Shown in pieces: positions 57,901-64,000 of a DNA stretch of 64,000 bases. The stretch comes from Hymenolepis diminuta (taxonomy: Eukaryota > Platyhelminthes > Cestoda > Cyclophyllidea > Hymenolepididae). A program made the translations under genes and the position numbers. The notes below the pieces were generated by a model. The model ran no database searches, was not told where the DNA came from, and saw only the letters and a list, made by a program, of their open reading frames with translations. The stretch is taken from NCBI GenBank assembly GCA_900708905.1, contig CAADRB010000008.1, forward strand, positions 889,120 through 953,119, written 5' to 3'. The stretch's first letter is position 1. Every line of letters starts with the position of its first letter.

Positions 57901-60760
57901 CATATCTAGCATGCCAGCAGCCTTTAAAAGCCTTATTCCATGGTGGACACCTGGTTCGGATGCTGGCGAACGACAAAAACAACACCATTTTCATCATCCA
58001 GACAATGAGTACCTCAATTCACTGGTCACTGATGAGCTACGAACTCAACTTACTGTGAATACCAACCCTGAGGATTCGCATCAGCAGCTTTTTAAAGGTA
58101 ATCAGTCAAAATGATGTTAATCTCAAGTAAATCTACTTCTATAATTTTGACTGCGTTAGGTCCCCAAATATTCCTGTTTTAAAACCATAAGGGCTAGTAG
58201 GATGCAAGAAACTTCCCGACATCGGAGGTACGAGAGTTGAGGTGAACCAGTGATGTATTGAACAATCGCAGAGGAAAGAGAGAGTTGTAGGAAGGATATC
58301 TGAATTAAACATCTAAACTGCATGCGTGAAAGTGGACTTGTAAAGAGTAAACAAGGTACACTTAGAGAAGCTTTCTGTTTTTGCCTCCTTTGTGAGTCAC
58401 GCTGTGACAGTTCACATCAAGCAGTCAATCATCAGTCATCATATCTCGTTTATTACTTATAATTCATATTCACCTTGAGTAAGCTCTGTCATGTTAAATA
58501 ATTTTCCTTTGTATATTAGCTGCCAATCTATACTAACCAAAGACAGTAGATGCGAAGATGGAAATGGTGCCATCATCTAATCCTTAAATATGCGTAATGT
58601 GAGATGCACACGCTTTCATCTAATTTCAAACGAATTAAAACCAGTTTACAAGAGGTAATAATGAAAATGCCAGTTAATATGATCATTTGTTCATAAAAAT
58701 CGAAATCGAGTGCAACTATCCCCAAAAAACCATTCTGCAATCAAGATGATCTCCAACTTCCCGAAACCAAAGAAACGTACTAATCGCTTTTTACATTTTG
58801 TTTTTTTTCCTCCTCAGTATATACCTAACGTTAATTAAATTAACCAAGACTTTGACTTTTAACGAATTTTTTGCAAGTTACTTTTTAAAAGTGCTTTTAA
58901 AAATATCGTATGATGACTAGGTCAGGAGTTTACTCTAATCTGCTCCCGCCTTTTTTTTCCAAGTTTATTGATTCTCAGGTTGTCACCTTCGTTTGTTTGT
59001 TATGGCGCTATAGGCGATTTCAGCAACAGACTAGCACAGTTCACAAATCAGAATTACGAATAGACATTATTATGTTGTATAACGATGATTAAAATTCGAG
59101 TGAGTGAGAAAGTGAAACGTAGATCAGGAGAAAAAGATTGAGCATTGCGAGAACAAAGAACGGAGAGTGTGAGAAACGAGTGTTTGCACCTTGCATATGT
59201 GGAATAACAGGTAAAATAGCTGAATCGTCACGATGAAGAGGCGAATAAAAATCGTTAACCGATTTTCTGAGACTGCTTTTTCGCCACATTGCAGTGGTTG
59301 TGTTTATTTTAAGCCATAATTCGAACTTCAAATTACCCGGCATGAAAATGGTTTAAATTAACTTGTATTCCAAAAAATAATCTTGAGAAGCGTAAGTAGA
59401 TTAATCCATTACTAATGGTAAATGACCTAAGCAGTATTTGTCTTCCTATTTTTTAGATCTGGCCCAGTCACCATTGAGTTGTCTTCTACGTCAGATGCAA
59501 ATCTCGAGTCAAATGCATCCAAAGGCTCAGAGTTCGGGGGTAACTAAACGTGGATCGGGGCTTTTTGATGATGACCCCTTGGGTGGGGTGACAGTGTCAC
59601 CCTTGGCCAGTCCCCGTGGGGTCCCTATGCTGTCTTCTGGCCCCAGCAATCAATCTTCCTCGTCTATCCCTACCGTCGCTACTACTGTTGCGGGTTGCTC
59701 AGTGTCTGCACCTGTCTGCATTCCAAATAATGGCGGTAGAAATCGTGGTGATGCGGAAGCATTTGATTATCCGTGCAGGTAAAGCACACATGTCATTTTG
59801 TCTTTTATATAAATCGATTGGACTAATTATAGCTGTTTTTGTATGTTAGACTACAAATCAATATGAGATTTTGGTGGTAATTATTTCTGAATGAATGTAA
59901 GATCACCTAGTTGGTTTTTTTAAACTTTAAGCATATGAAAATTGAATACTTAACGTTGTTGTTAATCGCAATGGTTGTGGAACTGCGATATCTTTGATAG
60001 TAAAAAGTTATTTGCATAAAAATAACGATTTTAAATGCGTCTGTGATGAGATTTTATAGTTTGAGGAATGGGTGGACCAAAGAATTTCGTGGCGTCTAGA
60101 TCGATTTTGATTTAGTTTCAGTATAAGAGAGCTGAGGAAACTTTTCATAGTCGTCCAGAGGCACAGTCTTTTTATTGGGATTTGGCCGCGCAATTTCCCA
60201 AAGGAATCCGCTGAGCATGCTCTTAATATATCATTGCTCTGTGAGAGAGTGGTCCTAGGAGTAGTCTTGTAGTATTTCAATCTGCAAGGGTTATTAGGCT
60301 GAAAAGGGATAATGAAACACTGACATAATATCCGCTCAAGATTTTCCATCTCAGAGATTTGAAGATTCTTCTTATCTACCTGTACCTTGATCGGTCGATT
60401 TGCAGTTTACGGAAGAGTGACACAACATTTTATATAAACATTTATTATCAAATTATATCTGATGCATCAAACTCTAATAACGAGCTTATTCTCTAATTTT
60501 CTAGCTGCGGATGTTGTCGTCGTGGAGGACACGTTGGTGGAACCGAGAGTAGAGCTGGAGGTCATGATTCGGCCTTCAATAGCGGCGGCACTCCAACAGC
60601 AATGTGTGAATTTGGAGCTGTGGGAAGCATTTCATTGCATTCGATGACTTCTGAAGGTCATGATAGTGCTCTCGCACTCTCTGAAGCCAAAGAAGGTCCA
60701 ACCACACCTGATTTGCCGTCTTCTCTGCTGCAGGATACGTCTGGAGGATTTGGATCTATG
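36994..60760 (+). CDS. UNK: Unkempt-type RNA-binding CCCH zinc-finger protein (3' end not in window)
   Basis: Nine coding exons with agreeing phases: 36994-37016, 37057-37266, 37307-37578, 40003-40256, 45410-45731, 55351-55725, 57732-58097, 59457-59778, 60505-60760 (800 residues so far). Unkempt binds UAG/U-rich mRNA sites and represses translation in the cytoplasm, notably in neurons. All six CCCH fingers are complete, in the family's two clusters: residues 18-38, 63-83 and 103-124, then 182-199, 218-243 and 260-279. Linkers are conserved (DTERRYHPRYFKTGNC, HTRTEQQFHPEIYKSTKC). The start MERPRHLKYLNEFRTTQC matches the family's usual opening just before finger 1. After residue 280 it is a long Ser/Ala/Pro/Gly-rich region with little family similarity, ending in-window with CGCCRRGGHVGG (about 716-727). 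The coiled coil and C-terminal RING-like domain known in Unkempt were not found before 64000. Exons 1-3 are separated by 40-nt introns; later introns are 0.7-9.6 kb. Exons 5-9 are supported by open frames, codon use and phase, not by homology. Confidence 0.9.
37678..37735. repeat. AT dinucleotide-rich palindromic tract
   Basis: TTTATATAATTTATATATAT and its near mirror form an AT-rich, almost self-complementary tract just inside Unkempt intron 3. Confidence 0.7.
38590..38660. promoter_or_regulatory. Promoter-like cluster in Unkempt intron 3
   Basis: Within 51 bp there are two ATTGG (inverted CCAAT) boxes at 38601-38605 and 38636-38640, an E-box CACGTG at 38620-38625, and a TATA-like TTTAAATA at 38644-38651. 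It could be an internal promoter for a transcript starting at exon 4, or chance. No first exon can be assigned. Confidence 0.35.
39630..39840 (+). repeat. Dispersed repeat, family C, copy 1
   Basis: The part AGCAGCATGGGATCGTTACT and GAGTATATCTC resembles 49080-49115 and 51385-51410. The part CTTCCATTGCCTCAGTGGCA followed by ATGTGTTTGGTG resembles CTTCCACTTCCCCAGTGGCA at 49166. It is diverged and its ends are not defined. Confidence 0.35.
41570..41735 (+). repeat. SINE-like repeat in Unkempt intron 4
   Basis: Family blocks present: GCAACGGTTAGGTGCCCATC, GGTGTACACCCAGTGGACGG, AATGGCCAACCACACTGATG, TCTGGCTAATAA. The stretch between the A and B boxes appears deleted. Confidence 0.6.
42350..42530 (-). 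repeat. SINE-like repeat in Unkempt intron 4
   Basis: Read on the minus strand it runs from a tRNA-like head (TCTGATGAGTCAGGGGTCAC) through GAGATCAATGCTCATCGGTG to the shared tail ending in CATCTACCCAAA. It is close to full length. Confidence 0.6.
42590..42690 (-). repeat. SINE-like repeat, body fragment
   Basis: On the minus strand GGAATGGTCAACCGTACTGG, TTCAGTCGGGGTG and GAGAGGTGGCAGAATTC match the body consensus. It lies only about 60 bp from the previous copy, in the same orientation. Confidence 0.5.
44620..44800 (-). repeat. SINE-like repeat in Unkempt intron 4
   Basis: The minus strand shows GGTGTAGCGGTTAAGGTTCA (A-box region) and GACCACGGGTTCAATACTAA (B-box region), a very tRNA-like head, followed by the body and the AATGAGAAACTC-type tail. 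This is one of the clearest pol III promoter remnants. Confidence 0.65.
45218..45230. repeat. CA microsatellite
   Basis: Six and a half CA units in Unkempt intron 4. Confidence 0.8.
45765..46115 (+). repeat. Dispersed ~350-bp direct repeat, copy 1
   Basis: It aligns in the same orientation with 49590-49950. Anchors are TTGAAATTGGTTAACA, CAATATTTACTTAATGAATA, CGATATTCAGTGCTTATTGA, GGTCGATCGGTCTTGCCAC and GGGAAAGCAGAATGA. It starts about 35 bp after Unkempt exon 5. I do not recognise the family. Confidence 0.65.
46615..46639. repeat. TA microsatellite
   Basis: About twelve TA units in Unkempt intron 5. Confidence 0.9.
47165..47315 (+). repeat. SINE-like repeat in Unkempt intron 5
   Basis: Family blocks ATCGGTGCACGCCCAGTGAG, TGGAATGGCCAACCGTACTG, GTTAAGTCTGGCTAATAAGG and GGAGGTGACAGATTTCAAGT are well preserved. 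It is one of the least diverged bodies. The tRNA-like head is partly lost. Confidence 0.65.
47581..48209. other. Assembly gap (629 N)
   Basis: A run of 629 Ns inside Unkempt intron 5. The estimated size is uneven, not a round placeholder. The content is unknown, and an extra exon could be hidden here, although the flanking exon phases already agree. Confidence 0.95.
48295..48430 (+). promoter_or_regulatory. Promoter-like cluster in Unkempt intron 5
   Basis: It has an inverted CCAAT (ATTGG, 48309-48313), a forward CCAAT (48330-48334), a CpG stretch (CTCTGCGCGC), a TATA-like CTTAAAAAGG (about 48395) and the palindromic E-box TCACGTGA (48418-48425). Composition is clearly less AT-rich than the rest of the intron. 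It may be the promoter of an internal or non-coding transcript; no exon could be identified. Confidence 0.4.
49065..49200 (+). repeat. Dispersed repeat, family C, copy 2
   Basis: It shares CAGCATGG-ATTGTGGTTGAG and CTTCCACTTCCCCAGTGGCA, followed by ACGTCCTTGGTG, with 39660-39830. The ends are undefined. Confidence 0.35.
49590..49950 (+). repeat. Dispersed ~350-bp direct repeat, copy 2
   Basis: Second copy of the repeat at 45765-46115. By eye it is 65-70 percent identical, with small indels. Both copies lie in Unkempt intron 5, about 3.8 kb apart and on either side of the assembly gap. Confidence 0.65.
50815..50985 (+). repeat. SINE-like repeat in Unkempt intron 5
   Basis: The tRNA-like B-box region GGTCACGAGTTCAACACTCA is followed by a body with GATGGGTGGCATAATGCGAG and TTTCTCATTAG. 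It is diverged but in the right order. Confidence 0.55.
51320..51430 (+). repeat. Dispersed repeat, family C, copy 3
   Basis: GAAGCACCGAGTGTTGGCTG and AGTATATCTTATGTTC resemble 39680-39710 and 49080-49110. This is a weak match of about 80 bp. Confidence 0.25.
51535..51720 (-). repeat. SINE-like repeat in Unkempt intron 5
   Basis: On the minus strand it has ATCTACGAAGTTAGATGTCA, GATGCCCATCGGTGAACACC, GGAATGACTGACCGCACAAC and then the GCGTTTCTCATCGGG-type end. It is nearly full length. Confidence 0.55.
52946..52971 (+). other. Perfect 11-bp hairpin in Unkempt intron 5
   Basis: GGGATGGTTTA, loop ACAC, TAAACCATCCC. The stem is perfect with a four-base loop and stands out in AT-rich surroundings. 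It could be a small palindrome left by a mobile element or a chance hairpin. It is too short for a microRNA precursor. Confidence 0.5.
53850..53975 (-). repeat. SINE-like repeat in Unkempt intron 5
   Basis: The minus strand shows CGCATCTGCCAAATCAGAGA, TCACCAGATCGATGTTCATC and AACCGCACTGGCTAGCTC, the family order. The tail is short. Confidence 0.5.
56050..56115. other. tRNA-like remnant
   Basis: The plus strand has a perfect B-box GGTTCGAATCC (56099-56109). The minus strand beside it reads TTAGCTGGTAAAGCATTTGC, as in the D-arm of a tRNA. The two signals are on opposite strands and no cloverleaf folds, so this is not an intact tRNA gene. It lies just before a SINE-like copy and may be part of a composite insertion. 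Confidence 0.35.
56160..56375 (+). repeat. SINE-like tRNA-derived repeat in Unkempt intron 6
   Basis: A full-length copy: head AAGTCAATGGTTAATGTGCT and GACGGGTTCAATGCACATCG (B-box region), body GGATGGCTAAGCCTGGATAA with GATAGCAAAACTCGAGTCTC, then TCATCGAGAGATTCCATGAT and a tail ending near ATGGCCTTGGGAGT. Confidence 0.7.
57000..57490. other. Less AT-rich stretch in Unkempt intron 6
   Basis: Purine-rich on the plus strand and less AT-rich than the rest of the intron. Open frames of 60 codons (plus, 57306-57488) and 119 codons (minus, 57268-57627) overlap here, but neither shows a domain I know. It could be a remnant of an inserted element. Confidence 0.3.
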
Positions 60761-63700
60761 GTGAGCATACTCTTCGTCATTATAGTCTCTGTGAACAAAA
60801 GGTCATATCTCGCATCTCAGAAATCAGTTCGAGTTTGTATGTTGATAGAAGAAAGTTTACATTCGAAATGACCAAGCCTACCCCCTATCTTTAGAGTCAC
60901 CAGCGAATTTTTTTCCTTTAATTGCCAAGGTAGTAGGAATGTACTATGTAACCCGATTTGATATATCTTAACGATGATAATCGATGTTGACTTAAGAAAC
61001 AACCTTCAGTTGGCATTTCCTATCCCACCTTCGCAGCTATGGTATCCAGGCTCCCTGTGTCTGACCTTGAGATTTGAGTGTGATTGACTTACTCTTGTCA
61101 GGTTATCTCGTTTTGTAATTGATATAGTAAGATGTTGTCTAGTCAAGACGTGCTCTCTCTGAGATCTGAATCTTCTTTAAAAGTAGTTTCTACTAAGTTG
61201 TACCAACTACTGAGCTATTGATTAGTAAATTTCAGGAAACATTTTTTGACCTGCATTATTCATTGCTTCTTCGCTCGATTTATCGACTTCCATGATGTTT
61301 GGTGATTAAAGGCCTCCATGTGTAACTGTTCACTTCATTCCTTTGACATCTTTTTTATCATTAATTTTCAGAGTATGGATCTATCCTCTACCTCCGCTTA
61401 AATTTCCAAAACTTATTTATTTACCAAGGAATTTGATTTGAAGCGAATCGATAGTTTAAAAATTTCTACTCAGTGGGAATATTAAAGTTCTTCAGTAATA
61501 TCTGTCACTAAAATCATTCAAAAAACAAAATGTTTACTCAACTTACGTAAAGCTTCACAATACCTAGAATTTCACATTTTCCCTTCTGCTCAACATTCCT
61601 TACAAGTTTGTAAAATTTTTTCAAAATTAGTCATTCATATACTACTTCTGATTCCTTTAATTCTACTGGCTAATTTTAAACCTCCGTTGTCCTACATAGG
61701 TAAATATAAATGAACCAATAACTGATTCGTATATTAAGGTCAAGCCAGCTCAAGGTTGCAAGTCAGTCTTCTCTCTTCCCACTGACGTCACGTACGCAGT
61801 CGTGTTTCTATTGGTTCGTTTTGTCCGTCAGTATTAGTGTAGATGTTTCTGTTATACTCTTTCTGTACTTTATTTATTAGTAATAACAGCATTGAGGAAA
61901 ACTGGAATTCTGTATGCCATGGTTAAATTCTGCTCCTACTATGAAATCAATAATTAAGCTTTGAGTTGTGTTTACCTTCATATCTCTCGAATTTGATTGG
62001 ACTGTGATGGTTAATTGTTTTCGTGAACAGACACCAAATGACACTCAGTGAACGGAATGGAATTTACCCTCTCTTCTCTCCCTCTAAAAGTACAAAAGGT
62101 AGTGATGCGATCCACTTTACTAATCCCTCTCTCACCTACGTTAATTTATACATCTTTTTGTGATTAGTCGCTTGGGGTTGCTATGGCAATTCTACGGTTA
62201 TGCGTCTCCCTAGTACTCTCATCTTTGGTCACATACTGTCTTTTGAAGATTCCGATTTATTTAAGGTCTCTTTAAAATATAGTATGATTTGTTGTTATAA
62301 CATATGTGTGGTAATTGGCGTTCCTCCCTTGTCCCACCATGTTTCAATCAACTTAAGTTGACCTCTCCTTTTCGCCCACTTTTCCTAATGAAAAAATAGT
62401 CCATTTGTGAATTTTTATGAAAATCTCTATCTTTCTGAACTTTTAAATACAGAGTACCTTTAGAAACTGGAATATACGCCTAGCTTTCATTTGTTATTTT
62501 TACTGCTCATGGCAATGAAAGAATATATTTTGTAAGTTTTAATTATAGGCTACTTTGCTAAAGTCTGATTGCCTTGGAGCCAACTGATTGGCTAAGTTCG
62601 CTGTTGCGCGAGGCTTGATTTTGTGTTCGTCCTTGGATGAGTTAGAATGTGTATTTTTTAAAGAGGATTTCTTTTTAACTTTTGTCTCTTGCCTAAAGTG
62701 TATAAGCTACAAGGGCTTCTGTGCCCCGAATAATTAACATTGATTTCGCAAGTATAAATATGCGTTTGACATGGTTATCTCGAATGCAGTACATTCAAAC
62801 AAAACATACATCGATGTTGCTCCTGCTCTGTCTCTCATTAAATTTGGGGTTGTAATAGGTCGATGAAGCAATACACAAAACTAGACTGCTGACAATTTAA
62901 AGGGATACTTTGAAGCAGCTGTAAAAGTTATCTGCAAATCATAAATTTTTGTTAATATTTCATTAATCACTTGAGTCACATGATGGTTTTAAATCTGTTT
63001 ATTTTTTCATTCACTAAATTTATGCCATTTTGAATTCCCAAATTTTCTGTGTATTTATTGAATTCCTCCCATATTTTGCTTTATTGCAAAGATTTTCTTA
63101 ATTGATCATACATAATGTGATAAGCCCAATTATGTATGTCGATAATGTCTAAACAAAGCAACGTGAAATTTGCATTTGATGCGTTATTTAGTAGTAAACC
63201 AATAGAATAATAGAATCTATTTAATTTAATTCTGTATGATTAATTGCCTTAGTAAATAGTTATGTCTGGCAGACAGTTTTCGAAACTGGCTATTTGATTT
63301 ATGTCGAAATGAACCGAAATTATGTTGTAATAATATTTGCGGGAAATCTGGTAGGAAGAAAAACTAAATAAATCGAATCTCTGAGCAGAATTCCTAAAAA
63401 ATATCTGCAAACAGAATTAGAAAACTGGATTTTCGATTACTCTTCTTTCATCGTAATACCTGGAGATGAAATCCTTCGTCAACGAGTAAAATAATCAATA
63501 AGCTGTTTCTAATATGCCTGTAAATAAAGTATTTCTTATTAAAGTGGGCCGTCATTTGCGCTATAGGTCTTTTTTCTTCCTCCGGATCATTGTTATTCCG
63601 CATTCTAGAGAGAAACGGATTTTACTATTTTTAGTCATGGAGAAGCACCCAAAGATGGGGGTTAAGATAAGGGACGATAGGGGAAATCGAATGGGAGCAG

Positions 63701-64000
63701 AGTATAGTGGTCAAGCAATCATCATTCATTAGGTTGTTTATATCCGCAATTTTCATGCCAATGATTGATTATGCCATCTTTTATGAACTGTTAAGCAACT
63801 CAGATGTCTTAGCATAGAAAAGCCCACTAGACTTCGATTAGTGCCAGAGGAATCCGAATCTGCTTCTTTCAACGATCTGAAGCTTTGGTGGTTCTGTCAA
63901 TTTTCCAAGTAAATGATGGTTGTTTCCTAAGGGGAACTTTAAACTGATATCACCCAGATGTCATGTTTTGTATACCTTCAAAGAGAAGATGCAAATTTGG
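60761..64000. other. Unkempt intron 9 or downstream sequence
   Basis: The ninth exon ends in a good donor (GTGAGC, phase 0). No acceptor followed by coiled-coil or RING-like coding was found up to the window end, so the C-terminal exons probably lie beyond 64000. Otherwise the stretch is AT-rich, with a CRE/CCAAT cluster near 61783-61814. Confidence 0.5.
61775..61820. promoter_or_regulatory. CRE and CCAAT cluster
   Basis: A full palindromic cAMP-response element TGACGTCA (61783-61790), followed by CGTACG and, 20 bp on, an inverted CCAAT (ATTGG, 61810-61814). These are typical core-promoter elements, but no exon start is recognised after them on either strand. Confidence 0.35.

Noticed and set aside
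60008..60349. 113-codon minus-strand frame in Unkempt intron 8
   Set aside because: I saw no domain or splice context. It could be a remnant of a mobile element, but nothing in it is recognisable.
1..64000. CRISPR arrays, rRNA genes, operons or bacterial-type ribosome binding sites
   Set aside because: None were seen. The genes are split by spliceosomal introns and belong to animal families.

Overview
This is eukaryotic, AT-rich DNA (not measured; it looks like mid-30s percent GC) with three recognisable protein-coding genes. All three are split by GT-AG introns and separated by long stretches without genes. The gene content is metazoan: a forkhead factor with FoxQ2 traits, a PUM3/Penguin ribosome-biogenesis protein and an Unkempt CCCH zinc-finger protein. 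Introns of about 40 nt lie beside introns of 2-10 kb. An LTR-like piece is followed by a tRNA-Trp-type primer-binding site. Together these fit a flatworm, most simply a tapeworm such as Hymenolepis or a relative. The species is an inference, not something read directly.

Layout. Positions 1-22,150 hold no gene I can support. They are dominated by a large imperfect inverted repeat: left arm about 3,107-7,445, right arm about 11,200-19,133, with a roughly 3.8 kb spacer. The outermost ~770 bp of the two arms is almost identical, and even an assembly gap sits at the mirror position. The inner parts are clearly diverged and the right arm is longer. Pieces of the same repeat also occur outside the two-arm scheme (about 1,640-1,835, and doubled at 11,880-12,110 and 13,740-13,900). 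Positions 22,160-25,815 carry the forkhead gene on the minus strand, with a poly(A) signal and a promoter with two identical CCAAT boxes. Positions 25,816-31,757 are intergenic and contain an LTR-like sequence (28,604-29,035).

Positions 31,758-35,667 carry PUM3 (11 exons, + strand). About 1.3 kb further on, 36,994-60,760 carries the first nine coding exons of Unkempt (+ strand). All six CCCH fingers are intact; the C-terminus lies beyond the window or was not found. The Unkempt introns hold many copies of a tRNA-derived SINE-like repeat, other dispersed repeats, a 629-nt assembly gap and two CCAAT/E-box clusters that look like promoters.

The three genes do not form a pathway. FoxQ2 is an apical/anterior patterning factor, PUM3 is a nucleolar housekeeping protein, and Unkempt is an RNA-binding translational regulator. 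The most unusual object in the window is the inverted repeat with homogenised outer ends, described separately below.
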